The notes beneath the pieces were generated by a model. It worked only from the letters and a program-made list of their open reading frames with translations, searched no databases and was not told the DNA's origin. A program made the translations under genes and the position numbers. From positions 1 to 64,000 of the forward strand of contig DVOQ01000016.1 in NCBI GenBank assembly GCA_018713485.1: DNA of 64,000 nt, in the 5' to 3' direction. This DNA is from Candidatus Avisuccinivibrio pullicola. GTDB taxonomy: Bacteria > Pseudomonadota > Gammaproteobacteria > Enterobacterales > Succinivibrionaceae. How positions within the stretch are numbered: the stretch's first letter is position 1; every line of letters begins with the position of its first letter. Of the stretch, positions 33,654-43,102 are shown piece after piece.

Positions 33654-34808
33654 TTACTTTGAGCTCAGGGTGAACAGGGTGATCTCCCCCGAAGTGCCAA
33701 GACGCGGCACGTAGCCGCACCACAGGCCGCTGCCGTCACTGACATAGAGCAGGGTATGCCGAAGCTGATAGAGGCCTTCAACGAAACCTGAGTTGGCATT
33801 GGCTGTCACGCCCTTTAAATAGCTGATCTGACCGCCGTGCGTATGTCCCGAGAGAATGAGATCGGGAGCGTCCTCACGTGCGGCGTACTCAGCGGCATGG
33901 CGGGGCTGATGACTTAGGAGAATGGTAAAGTCAGCGTTCTGTGTGCCCTTAAGGGCCTGATCGGGACTGGGACCCTCAAAGCCGCGCGAGGGGGCGGAAT
34001 CATCAGGAAGTCCCGCCACGGCGAGCGTGGCTGCGCCCACCTTCAGGGTCACGTTATCGTTAAGGAGAAGTTTAAGGCCCTCCTTACGGTAATAATCCAT
34101 CCATTCCTTAAAATCGGTGATGTATTCATGGTTGCCGCTTACAAAATAGGTGCCTAAGGGGGCCTGAAGGTTCTTAAGGGGTTCGAGACTGTGCGCGCGG
34201 GCGGCTGGAGTGCCGTCGCTCTGATCGCCCGTGACGAGGATGAGATCGGGCTTTAAGGCATTCACCTTCTCAACGATGGCCGCTGTGCGTTTCTGAAGAA
34301 AGAGGGGGCTTGCATGTATGTCCGTCACCTGCACGACTTTAAGTCCTGAAAGCTCCTCGGGTAGTGCGGAGTAGCTTAAGGGAACGGCTTTGATTTCCGG
34401 CACTCTGACTCCCTCATAGGTGGCAAAGAGCGCAAGAGGTACGTAGATAAGAATGAAGAGACGCGTGAGACGGTGACGCCAGAGCTTAAAGGACTGCGAC
34501 TTGAAGCGGTTTCTGAAAAAACGGCTGAGGATGAGGGTCAGGGCATCGTAGGCGAGAGCCCAGGGCAGCACCAGCGTTCCCAGGACGACAGTGGCGGCAG
34601 TGATGAGAAGCGGGTAGTAAAGGGATCTGAAATCATAGTAGTTGCCAATGGACAGCAGCGCCTGATGCAGGGCACCGAGCAGGGCAGCGCCCAGACATAA
34701 AAGAAGCACATAGAGACGGGGTAAGCCGGCGCCTGCAGCCATACGGTGCACGCTGTAGCCTGCAATGAAGGCGGAAATCAGGACAATGGAAATAAAGATG
34801 ACGGTCAT
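33654..34808 (-). CDS. Membrane-anchored metallophosphoesterase
   Basis: 384 residues. Four hydrophobic segments in the first ~145 residues, then a calcineurin-like phosphoesterase domain with all metal motifs: VQVTDIHAS, LVTGDQSDG, FVSGNHE, LLSHQPRHA and ILSGHTHGGQ. Resembles the YkuE/YaeI family, some of which hydrolyse UDP-diacylglucosamine-like or phospholipid substrates at the membrane. Substrate here is unknown. It is followed by the divergent-type regulatory region of the metal operon, but there is no sign that they are functionally linked. Confidence 0.85.
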   Translation of the reverse strand: MTVIFISIVLISAFIAGYSVHRMAAGAGLPRLYVLLLCLGAALLGALHQALLSIGNYYDFRSLYYPLLITAATVVLGTLVLPWALAYDALTLILSRFFRNRFKSQSFKLWRHRLTRLFILIYVPLALFATYEGVRVPEIKAVPLSYSALPEELSGLKVVQVTDIHASPLFLQKRTAAIVEKVNALKPDLILVTGDQSDGTPAARAHSLEPLKNLQAPLGTYFVSGNHEYITDFKEWMDYYRKEGLKLLLNDNVTLKVGAATLAVAGLPDDSAPSRGFEGPSPDQALKGTQNADFTILLSHQPRHAAEYAAREDAPDLILSGHTHGGQISYLKGVTANANSGFVEGLYQLRHTLLYVSDGSGLWCGYVPRLGTSGEITLFTLSSK

Positions 34809-35026
34809 AGCTCTCTCCTTCGCCCGCTTAGTGTAAGACAGGGGCAGCCGTCCCTCAAGATCCTGGAAGGGATACTGCCCTCAGGGAGAGTTTTGGGCAA
34901 GAAAGTGCCTCAATCTGACAGAACGGGGGAGTTATGCAGAGGCAGGACCTCCTTTACGGAAGCAGAGTGCGTCACCTCAGTGCAGGGCGTAAAATCCTTA
35001 AGAAACTTAGTGACTTAGCCTGAGTC

Positions 35027-35037
35027 TTGTTTATAAT
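35027..35037 (+). promoter_or_regulatory. Promoter of proQ
   Basis: TATAAT at 35032-35037; -35 is poor (TTAGTG near 35007). The leader would be ~130 bases, longer than usual here. Confidence 0.45.
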
Positions 35038-35170
35038 AGGTCGTTACGCTGTCTGCACTGTGTGCAGAGCGTCAGTACGGATGCGCCCGGCCCTGCCTTT
35101 CCTGAAGAAGGTATGTGGTAAGGAGTGCTTCGTTTTATGCTTTTTTAGTCGGATGTTTGCAGGAGTTTCT

Positions 35171-36115
35171 ATGGAAACCCAGAAAGAAGAACAGCTTCAG
35201 GATACACAGGCCACAGCTGCTGTGGCTCCTGTGACCCCCGAAAATCCCGCGGCGGAAACCGAGGCGCAGCAGCCACAGCAGGATCCGCCTGGCGGAGTGC
35301 CGGGCAGCCGTTCCGAGCATATCAAGGCTGCTCTTGAGGTTTTATATCAGCGCTACCCCAAGTGCTTCTTCCGTGACGGTGATTTAAAGCCGCTTAAGGT
35401 CGGTATCTTAGAGGATCTCAAGAAGGCCGTCCCCGAAATGGAAGGCATGTCCATTTCCAAGCTGCGTGCCGCCGTGCGCATGTATACCACCCGTCTGCGC
35501 TATCTTTACAATGTGCAGGAAGGCGTGATGCGCATTGATCTTGACGGTAACGAGACCGAAGCCTGCACCGCAGAGCATCAGGCTTACGCCAAGGAAAAGT
35601 TCAACGAAATTAACACCAAGCGTAAGGAAAACCAGCTCAAAAAGCAGCAGATGCAGGAGCAGGGCCAGAAGCCTGGCCAGAGACCGGGCCGTAAGTTTAA
35701 CGGCAAGCCCGGCTTCAGAAAGGGTGGTAAGCCCGGCTTCCAGAACCGTCAGGGCGGCAAGCCCTTTAACCGTGAGGGCGGTTTCCAGCGCCGTGACGGT
35801 GCTCCCCGTCCTCAGGGACAGTTCCGTCAGGGACCGCGTCCCGAGGGCTTTAAGAAGTCTGCACCCAAGGTGGGGTTTGCCGGAGCCGCCGGTTCGCGAC
35901 TCAAGAAGGACTTCAAGGTACCGAGGATCACCATTAATGCCTCCAGTCACGCCTCCGAGCTGACGCAGGGTACAGAGGTGCTGGTGAAGACCCAGGCCGG
36001 GTTCTCCCGCGGTACCGTGAAGGAAAATGCCCAGGGCGGCGTGGTCACCGTTACCATGCAGAACGGCATGACACTGACCTTACCGGTCAGCCGCGTGTCC
36101 GTCGCCTCTAATTAA
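35171..36115 (+). CDS. proQ: ProQ/FinO-family RNA chaperone
   Basis: 314 residues from ATG 35171 with AGGAG at 35161; E. coli ProQ has 232. The FinO domain (~45-160) shows LEVLYQRYPKCFFRDGDLKP and LRAAVRMYTTRLRYLYNV. A long Gln/Arg/Gly/Lys-rich linker follows (~165-245: KPGFRKGGKPGFQNRQGGKP). The C-terminal ~60 residues form a small beta domain (LTQGTEVLVKTQAGFSRGTV). ProQ binds structured sRNAs and mRNA 3' ends. The next gene is prc, the same order as in E. coli. Confidence 0.93.
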   Translation: METQKEEQLQDTQATAAVAPVTPENPAAETEAQQPQQDPPGGVPGSRSEHIKAALEVLYQRYPKCFFRDGDLKPLKVGILEDLKKAVPEMEGMSISKLRAAVRMYTTRLRYLYNVQEGVMRIDLDGNETEACTAEHQAYAKEKFNEINTKRKENQLKKQQMQEQGQKPGQRPGRKFNGKPGFRKGGKPGFQNRQGGKPFNREGGFQRRDGAPRPQGQFRQGPRPEGFKKSAPKVGFAGAAGSRLKKDFKVPRITINASSHASELTQGTEVLVKTQAGFSRGTVKENAQGGVVTVTMQNGMTLTLPVSRVSVASN

Positions 36116-36148
36116 TGCGCCTTTTAAAGGTCAGTTAAGGACAAGAAC

Positions 36149-38326
36149 GTGCGTGAGCTTTTAAAACTGGTTCTGATCGTACCCCTGTGCCTGATTTTCA
36201 CGGCAGAGGCTAAACTCACAGTTCCGGATGCCGAGGATGTGCCCGTGCTCACCTCGCAGAGCGTGCACTATACCGCCTGCTCGCGCACGGCCAATTATTT
36301 CTTAAGGGCGCACTACAAGCCCGTGGCAGTCAATGACGCTTTTGCCGATCACGTCCTTGACCGCTATCTTTACTTCATGGATTACAACCGCTCGCTGTAT
36401 ACGCAAAAGGAAGTGGACGCTATTCACACGCACCGCGATCGTATCCTGCGGGCCATTACCTACTGTGATCTGGCTTATCCCTTTGAGCTTTACAACGACA
36501 GCTTAAGACGCCGCTTCAATAAGTATTCCTTCTTTGTGGAGGCGGTGAAGGGAGATCTCGATCTCAGCACACATGAGCGTGTCGAATTTGACCGCCGCGA
36601 GGTGCCGTATCCTGCCTCTGAGGACGAGATTAGGGCCTTATGGCTAAGCGAAATCAAGAATGAATATGTAAATCAGCTCTTAAATGACAAGAGCCCTGCG
36701 GAGGCTAAGCAGCGCTTAAGACGCCGTTACGAGGCGGCCTTGGGCAAGTTAGTGCAGACTAAGTCCGAGGACGCCTTCTCGGCCTTTGAAAATGCCTTTG
36801 CCACCGCCATTGATCCGCATACCTCTTATTTAAGTCCCGATGACAGCGAGAACTTCAACGACGATATCAATCTCTCCCTGGAGGGAATCGGCGCGGTTCT
36901 CACTTCCGAAGACGAGTTCACGGTCATTAACAGCCTGCTGCCTGGATCGCCTGCCGAGCTTTCCAGAAAACTCAAGGCCAATGACCGCATCGTGGGCGTG
37001 ACTCAGGAGGATGGCACCTACGAGGACATCATCGGCTGGCGGCTTAGCGATGTAGTGAAGCGTATCAAGGGGCCCAAGGGATCTAAGGTGACTCTTGACA
37101 TCGAGCGTGAGGGAACGGGCGGCGCGGCCTCCCGCACCTTCCAGGTGACCCTGGTGCGTGACCGTATCCGTCTCCAGGATCGCGAGGCCAAGGGCGAGGT
37201 GAAGGAAGTCAATGGCCAGAAGGTCGGCGTGATCTCGATTAAGAGCTTCTACACCAACTTAAATCAGGATATCCGCCGCGAGATCACCAGGTTAAAGGAA
37301 GAGGACATTAAGGCCCTTGTTATCGATCTGCGCTCCAATGGCGGCGGTCTCCTTCCCGAGGCGACTCTGTCTACCGGACTTTTCATTAAAGACGGTCCGG
37401 TGGTGCAGGTGCGCGATACTGTGGGTAATGTCATTCCCCAGGTGGACTCGGACAGTGACGTGGCCTATGATGGCCCCTTAGTGGTGCTGATTAACCGACT
37501 TTCGGCTTCCAGTTCCGAGATCATGGCGGCGGCTCTGCGCGATTATGGCCGGGCGCTGATTGTCGGTGATACCTCCTTTGGCAAGGGTACGGTGCAGCAG
37601 AACCGTCCCCTGGCCCGCGTCTACGACTTTGACGGTTCGCAGTTAGGCTCCATTCATTACACCATCGCTAAGTTCTACCGCATTACCGGCGGATCGACGC
37701 AGTTAAAGGGCGTAACCCCGGATATCGCTTTCCCGGGGCTCGTGGATGACAGCGAAATCGGTGAAAGATCCGAACCCTTTGCGCTGGCCTGGGACAAGAT
37801 CAATCCCACGCCGTACACCGGTATTTACAATATTGACGCTTATGTGCCGGAACTGAAGCGCCGCCATGAGGAGCGCGTGGCGCATAACCTTGCCTTCTCC
37901 ATCATGCGCGAGGATATGGATCGCTATTTAAAGCAGAAGGCCGAAGGCTCCGTGACCGTCAACCTGAAGGAACGCGAGGCCCTAAAGAAGGAAGAGGACG
38001 CGCGTCACTTAAAGAACGTCAATGCCCGTTTAGAGGAGATGGGTGAGAAGCCGGTTAAAAAGGTCGGTGATTTACCCGAGGACTTCGAGTTCCCGGATGC
38101 CCTCTTAAATGAGGCTGTCAACATCGCTCTTGATTTTGCCTCGCTCATTGAAGAGCACGTCTATAAGGCCGAGGGCACCCCTGAGTTTACGCGCTTTTCC
38201 CTGACTCAGACGATGCTGCCGGATAAGGCCGAGGACGAGGTATTAGACACGGAAAGTCAGATCGTCTCCAAGGATCCGGATACCGGCAAGGCACCGGCGG
38301 AGGCGGTCGAAAGTCAGGTACAGTAG
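36149..38326 (+). CDS. prc: Tail-specific protease Prc
   Basis: 725 residues from GTG 36149, with AAGGA upstream. Signal peptide (LLKLVLIVPLCLIFTAEA). Order: N-terminal helical lid, PDZ domain (~225-330), S41 protease with the Ser-Lys dyad, S454 in LSASSSEIMAAA and K479 in SFGKGTVQ, and a C-terminal helical domain. A periplasmic endopeptidase that trims proteins such as PBP3 precursor and peptidoglycan hydrolases in E. coli. It follows proQ by 33 bases and ends in a strong terminator. Confidence 0.95.
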   Translation: MRELLKLVLIVPLCLIFTAEAKLTVPDAEDVPVLTSQSVHYTACSRTANYFLRAHYKPVAVNDAFADHVLDRYLYFMDYNRSLYTQKEVDAIHTHRDRILRAITYCDLAYPFELYNDSLRRRFNKYSFFVEAVKGDLDLSTHERVEFDRREVPYPASEDEIRALWLSEIKNEYVNQLLNDKSPAEAKQRLRRRYEAALGKLVQTKSEDAFSAFENAFATAIDPHTSYLSPDDSENFNDDINLSLEGIGAVLTSEDEFTVINSLLPGSPAELSRKLKANDRIVGVTQEDGTYEDIIGWRLSDVVKRIKGPKGSKVTLDIEREGTGGAASRTFQVTLVRDRIRLQDREAKGEVKEVNGQKVGVISIKSFYTNLNQDIRREITRLKEEDIKALVIDLRSNGGGLLPEATLSTGLFIKDGPVVQVRDTVGNVIPQVDSDSDVAYDGPLVVLINRLSASSSEIMAAALRDYGRALIVGDTSFGKGTVQQNRPLARVYDFDGSQLGSIHYTIAKFYRITGGSTQLKGVTPDIAFPGLVDDSEIGERSEPFALAWDKINPTPYTGIYNIDAYVPELKRRHEERVAHNLAFSIMREDMDRYLKQKAEGSVTVNLKEREALKKEEDARHLKNVNARLEEMGEKPVKKVGDLPEDFEFPDALLNEAVNIALDFASLIEEHVYKAEGTPEFTRFSLTQTMLPDKAEDEVLDTESQIVSKDPDTGKAPAEAVESQVQ

Positions 38327-38358
38327 GGATCTGACCGGCCGTGACAGAACAGGCTAAG

Positions 38359-38380
38359 GGGCGGCGCAGGCCGCCCTTTT
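38359..38380 (+). terminator. Terminator of proQ-prc
   Basis: GGGCGGC-GCAG-GCCGCCC then TTTT, 33 bases after the prc stop. Confidence 0.88.
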
Positions 38381-38416
38381 GCTGAGAATAAAACCTAACG
38401 TAACCGGAGATAAGTA

Positions 38417-41044
38417 ATGGCAGGCTTTCAGGCACAGAAACGACTTGATTATCAGGAACCCCCCTTTACCGCTACGGACACGGAATTAGAGTTTTTCCTT
38501 TCCGATGAATATACGCGGGTGCGTCAGGTGACCCGCTATAAGCGTCTCACTAAAGACCGTAGCGTGCCTTTGCGCCTTGACGGTGAGGACATGGAGCTTA
38601 TTTCGGTGCGCCTCAACGGTCAGGAAGTGCGTCCGCAGGTGGATCCGAAAGGTCTGACGCTTGCTGGGGTGCCGGATGATTTCGAGCTGTCGCTTGAAAA
38701 TGTTATCGCCCCGGCCTCCAATACCACCCTGATGGGTCTCTATAAGTCCAATGGCGTGTTCTGCACTCAATGTGAGCCTGAGGGCTTCAGGCGCATAACG
38801 TATTTCCTGGACCGTCCGGATGTGCAGTGCCGCTATACCGTGACGATTCACGCCCCGGCCTACGGCTGCCCGGTGCTGCTTTCCAACGGCAATCTGATTA
38901 AGGAAGGCGAGGATCGTGACGGCTATTACTGCATGTGGCAGGATCCCTTCCCCAAGCCCTCCTATCTCTTTGCGCTGGTGGCAGGTCCCTTTGACATTCT
39001 CACCGACACCTATACCACGGGATCGGGCCGTAAGGTCAGCTGTCAGGTCTATGTAGACCGCGGCGCAGGTCCGCGCGGCAAATATGCCCTGGAGTCCATC
39101 AAGACGGCGATGCGCTTTGACGAGGAGCGCTTCGGGCTTGAATACGATCTCGACAATTTCAAGCTCGTGGCGGTAGATTTCTTCAATCAGGGGGCCATGG
39201 AGAATAAGTCGCTCAATATCTTTAACTCCAAGTTGGTGCTCGTGGATGCGGCCACGGCCACGGATAACGATTTCTATAACGTCGAGAGCGTGGTGGGGCA
39301 TGAATACTTCCACAACTGGACGGGCGACAGAGTGACGCTGCGCGACTGGTTCCAGCTTTCGCTTAAAGAGTCTTTAACCGTGTTCCGCGATGAGGAATTC
39401 TCCGCCACCACGGTAAGCCGGGCCTTAAGCCGTCTCAAGGCCGTCGAAGTCATCAAGGGACCGCAGTTTGCCGAGGATGCCTCGCCCATGGCCCATGCCG
39501 TGCGCCCTGACGAGGTCACCGAGATGAACAATTTCTACACCGTGACCATTTACGACAAGGGCGCCGAGGTCATCCGCATGATTCACACGCTGCTCGGTGA
39601 AAAGCTCTTTGTCAAAGGCATGCGCCATTACCTTAGTGTGCATGACGGTAAGTCCGCCACTATTGATGATTTCGTGAAGGCCATGGAAGAGGTTTCGGGA
39701 AAATCCTTAGAGAAATTCATGCGCTGGTATACCCAGGCGGGTACCCCGACCCTGAAGGCGCACTGGGAGCAGGAGGGCTCTGAGCTTACCCTGATGCTCT
39801 CCCAGAGCACCGGGCCCACCTTAAAACAGCCGGCCACGGAGCCCTTTGTCATTCCCGTGCGTCTGTCCTTTATGGATAAGTCAGGACAGAAGGTCACGCC
39901 TCCGGAGCTTGCCGGGAGCGGCGTCATTATCCTTGAAAATGAGAGTGCGGAGTATGTCTTTACGGGCCTGCCGCCAGAGGCTCTGCCGGTGCTCCTTGAG
40001 GATTTTTCAGCCCCGGTGCGCCTTGAGGCCCCGTACAGCGAGGAGGATTACAGCCACATTCTCGCTTTTGCCTCCGATCCCTACAGCCGTTATGCAGCCT
40101 GCGAAGGCCTTATCGAGCGTTATCTAAAGGATAATTTAGCGAAGGCGCAGCAGCATGAACCCTTGCCGGAGCCTCATGCCCTGAGCGCCGCTTTTGCTGC
40201 GGTGGCTGAAGGCTTTGAAAAGGAAGAGGATCCCCTGGTGACGGCGGAGCTTATCCGGGTGCCGCCGCTGGCCACGCTGATGCAGATGTTCCCCGTCATT
40301 GATCTTGATGCCCTGCATACGCTGCGTGAGCATCTGGAGACGCGTCTTGCCGTAAACCTGGAGGAGCACTTTGCCAGACTGTATGAAAAGACCCGCCTCA
40401 GGGGGGCCTACCGTTATCAGGTAAAGGATTATGCCTGCCGCAGCGCAGGTAATCTCGCTTTAAAGATGCTCGTCATAGCGATGTGCGCCACGGAGCGTAA
40501 AGCTCAGGCCGACGCACTGGTGCGCGGTCATTTTGAGAAGGCCAATAATATGACGGATTTCCTTGCCGCCATGACGCTGGCCATTCATCATGAACTGCCC
40601 TGCAGGGAAGCGGTTGTCAGTGAGTTTACCGTCCGCCACGGTGACGATCCTCTGGTCTACGACAATTATTTCCGCATCATGGGTCAGGCCGAGGGCGAAA
40701 GCGCCGTCTACGACGTGCGCCGCCTGATGCGCGATCCGCATTTTGATATCGGCAATCCCAACCGCCTGCGCGCCCTCGTGGGCTCCCTGGTGCTTAACAA
40801 TCCGTGGGCATTCTACCGTAAGGATGGCACCGGTATGCTGCTTGCCTACGACGTCATCAATGAGCTCAATAACGTCAATCCCATGATGGCCGCACGTATG
40901 GTGACTCCGCTTTTAAGCTTCCGCCGCTTTGATCCTGAGCGTCAGGCGCTGTGCCGTGAGTATTTAGACAAACTGCGTGCCCGTCCCGATCTGGCCCGTG
41001 ACGTCTATGAAAAGGTGGAGGCGGCTTTAAGCGAGAGGCAGTAA
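38417..41044 (+). CDS. pepN: Aminopeptidase N (M1)
   Basis: 875 residues, matching E. coli PepN (870). Exopeptidase motif GAMENKSLNIFN and zinc site HEYFHNWTGDRVTLRDW (H-E-x2-H, with the second Glu ~18 residues on in LKESLTVFRDEEF). A cytoplasmic zinc aminopeptidase with broad specificity. Its stop overlaps the next ATG (TAATG), starting the conserved pepN-DUF2835-pyrD order. Confidence 0.96.
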   Translation: MAGFQAQKRLDYQEPPFTATDTELEFFLSDEYTRVRQVTRYKRLTKDRSVPLRLDGEDMELISVRLNGQEVRPQVDPKGLTLAGVPDDFELSLENVIAPASNTTLMGLYKSNGVFCTQCEPEGFRRITYFLDRPDVQCRYTVTIHAPAYGCPVLLSNGNLIKEGEDRDGYYCMWQDPFPKPSYLFALVAGPFDILTDTYTTGSGRKVSCQVYVDRGAGPRGKYALESIKTAMRFDEERFGLEYDLDNFKLVAVDFFNQGAMENKSLNIFNSKLVLVDAATATDNDFYNVESVVGHEYFHNWTGDRVTLRDWFQLSLKESLTVFRDEEFSATTVSRALSRLKAVEVIKGPQFAEDASPMAHAVRPDEVTEMNNFYTVTIYDKGAEVIRMIHTLLGEKLFVKGMRHYLSVHDGKSATIDDFVKAMEEVSGKSLEKFMRWYTQAGTPTLKAHWEQEGSELTLMLSQSTGPTLKQPATEPFVIPVRLSFMDKSGQKVTPPELAGSGVIILENESAEYVFTGLPPEALPVLLEDFSAPVRLEAPYSEEDYSHILAFASDPYSRYAACEGLIERYLKDNLAKAQQHEPLPEPHALSAAFAAVAEGFEKEEDPLVTAELIRVPPLATLMQMFPVIDLDALHTLREHLETRLAVNLEEHFARLYEKTRLRGAYRYQVKDYACRSAGNLALKMLVIAMCATERKAQADALVRGHFEKANNMTDFLAAMTLAIHHELPCREAVVSEFTVRHGDDPLVYDNYFRIMGQAEGESAVYDVRRLMRDPHFDIGNPNRLRALVGSLVLNNPWAFYRKDGTGMLLAYDVINELNNVNPMMAARMVTPLLSFRRFDPERQALCREYLDKLRARPDLARDVYEKVEAALSERQ

Positions 41045-41274
41045 TGTACGGCTTAAAGAAGTTTCATTTCGCGCTGCGTATCCCCAGAGAGGAGCTGATG
41101 CGGGTTTATACCGGCTCGGCTCAGCATCTGGTGGTACGCTGTGAAGAGGGAGTGACGCTGCAGCTTGATGCCAGTCACCTGCGCTCCTTCACTACGCTCT
41201 CGGGGATCTACGGCCGTTTTGAGCTGGTGGTTAACGCCGAGAACCGTTTCGTTTCCTTAAAACAGATAGGATAG
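41044..41274 (+). CDS. DUF2835 family protein
   Basis: 76 residues. Pattern FHFALRIPREELMRVYTGSA, then VTLQLDASHLRSF and GRFELVV, matches the small DUF2835 family of gammaproteobacteria, often located between pepN and pyrD. Function unknown. It is translationally coupled to pepN and ends 8 bases before pyrD. Confidence 0.8.
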   Translation: MYGLKKFHFALRIPREELMRVYTGSAQHLVVRCEEGVTLQLDASHLRSFTTLSGIYGRFELVVNAENRFVSLKQIG

Positions 41275-41282
41275 ATAGAAAG

Positions 41283-42308
41283 ATGTCACTTTACGCGCTC
41301 TACCCATATCTCATCCGTCCCTTCGTGTTTATGCTCGATCCTGAGGACGCCCACACCATGACCATTAAGGCCGGACGTATGCTCTCCTCCCCGCTGTTAC
41401 GCCCGTTCTTCGGACAGTCAGTTCCCGACAGGCCCGTCGAGGTGATGGGGCTTAAATTCCGTCATCCCCTGGGGCTTGCTGCCGGCATGGATAAAAACGG
41501 TGACTGCATTGACTATTTGGGGGGCCTTGGCTTTTCGCATCTTGAATTAGGCACGGTTACCCCGCGTGCGCAAGAGGGCAATCCGCGTCCCCGCATGTTC
41601 CGTGTCAAAGAGGCCCGCGGTCTGATTAACCGCATGGGTTTTAATAATAAGGGTGTTGATTATCTGACCGTCAATCTCACGCGCCGCACCTATAAGGGGA
41701 TCATCGGCGTCTCGATCGGCAAGAACGAGACCACGCCGCTGGAAAACGCGGCTGATGACTATCTGTACTGTATGCGCAAGGTCTATGCGCATTGTGATTA
41801 CATCGCCGTCAACGTCTCCTGCCCTAATACGCCGGGGCTTACCGCTTTACAGGAGGCTGAACCTCTGGTGGCCTTAATCAGGACCTTAAAGGAAGAGCAG
41901 AAGAGTCTCAGCCGGAATACCGGCCGCTATGTGCCGCTTGTAGTCAAGATTTCCCCCGATCTGACTCCTGTGCAGTTAGAGGCGGTATGCGACGCCTGCG
42001 TGCGCCTGAGCGTCGATGGCATGAGCTGTACCAATACCACCACCGATCGCGAGGTCATTCATGGTCTGCCTCACGCAGGAGAGTGGGGAGGACTTTCGGG
42101 TGAACCGCTGAAGCAGCGCAGTACCGAGGTTCTGAAAAAGGTTGCGGAATATACGGCGGGTAAACTTCCTCTCATCGGGATTGGCGGGATAAGCGGCGCC
42201 GTGTCGGCCCGCGAGAAGCTCAATGCCGGCGCCAGCCTGCTGCAGCTCTATTCGGCCTTTGTCTATCAGGGACCGTCCATTATCGGCAAGGTAGTAAGTA
42301 ACCTCTAG
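41283..42308 (+). CDS. pyrD: Dihydroorotate dehydrogenase, class 2, with Cys at the catalytic base
   Basis: 341 residues, with the N-terminal amphipathic helices of quinone-linked class 2 enzymes (YALYPYLIRPFVFMLDPEDAH). FMN and orotate motifs: LGLAAGMDKNGDCID, TVTPRAQEGNP, NRMGFNNKG, GVSIGKNETTP, CTNTTTDR, GIGGISGAVSAREK. In E. coli the base is Ser175 in NISSPNTPG; here the segment is NVSCPNTPG with C180 (codon TGC at 41820). Class 1 enzymes use Cys at this place. Pyrimidine synthesis at the inner membrane. Confidence 0.95.
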   Translation: MSLYALYPYLIRPFVFMLDPEDAHTMTIKAGRMLSSPLLRPFFGQSVPDRPVEVMGLKFRHPLGLAAGMDKNGDCIDYLGGLGFSHLELGTVTPRAQEGNPRPRMFRVKEARGLINRMGFNNKGVDYLTVNLTRRTYKGIIGVSIGKNETTPLENAADDYLYCMRKVYAHCDYIAVNVSCPNTPGLTALQEAEPLVALIRTLKEEQKSLSRNTGRYVPLVVKISPDLTPVQLEAVCDACVRLSVDGMSCTNTTTDREVIHGLPHAGEWGGLSGEPLKQRSTEVLKKVAEYTAGKLPLIGIGGISGAVSAREKLNAGASLLQLYSAFVYQGPSIIGKVVSNL

Positions 42309-43102
42309 TTCCTTCCTCCGTGTCAGAGCGCCATGACTGTTCTCTGACACGGCACTTCTCCATAATATTTTCTTCAGTACGGAAAAACGCGGATACAGGT
42401 GCCATACCTGTATACCGGGTGTCGTTTAGTTATACGTTACCGAGAATAAGAGCACTCTCATCTCATGAGGAGCTCAGGGAATGGGTAAACGGAGGAGGTA
42501 ATGCATAATTGAGAGGAAGAGGGAGTAATGTGAGAGGCTCTGTCCCCGGCTTTGAAAAAGACGTTGCGGTAGGGGAAGAGAGGTAAGCTGCGGCAGAAAA
42601 GAGAGCAGAGTGGCTAGCATAAAAAAGAACTGGCAGTTAAAAATGATAATATCTGTATACTTTGGTTAATTTACGTTTCTTAAACAATAGTATTTACAAT
42701 TAAAAGTATTAAACGGTAAACTCTCAATAAGCAGAAGAGAATAGGGAGCTAAATTCAGAAAGAACATAGTAATCAGGGGTATCGGAGGCTATGTCAAAAA
42801 GCTGACAAGTGTTCCGGACAGAGGGGGGGGATTCTTCTTAAGAAATACAGATTATTTAAGTATTTAAATGTGTAAGAGGCAGCCTGGCAGAGACAGTTAG
42901 GAAAAGGATTGAAAAACTGTGATAAAGATCGGATTGATATTTGAGTAAGTTGGCACGCAATTAGCAATGATTAACGTGTGTAAAGTAATCTTTACTAAAA
43001 ACCGGAGGTGGCTCACAAAAATAAGCAGAATAGCTTTTTACTTTTAAGCGCCGATTGGCTACAATAAACCTGAAATTAAATTACAAACAGGAAATCATTT
43101 CG
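42309..43102. other. Gene-poor AT-rich interval between pyrD and zapC
   Basis: Begins with a perfect 11-bp hairpin, CCGTGTCAGAG and CTCTGACACGG (42318-42352), likely the pyrD terminator though without a U-run. ATACAGGT-GCCAT-ACCTGTAT (42393-42413) is an operator-like dyad. GTAAAG-TAAT-CTTTAC lies at 42980-42995. The rest is purine-rich, then AT-rich, with no supported gene. It ends with the zapC promoter. Confidence 0.6.
43037..43065 (+). promoter_or_regulatory. Promoter of zapC
   Basis: TTTACT (43037-43042), 17 bases, TACAAT (43060-43065). It overlaps the 5' end of the open frame and shows that translation must start downstream of it. Confidence 0.65.
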
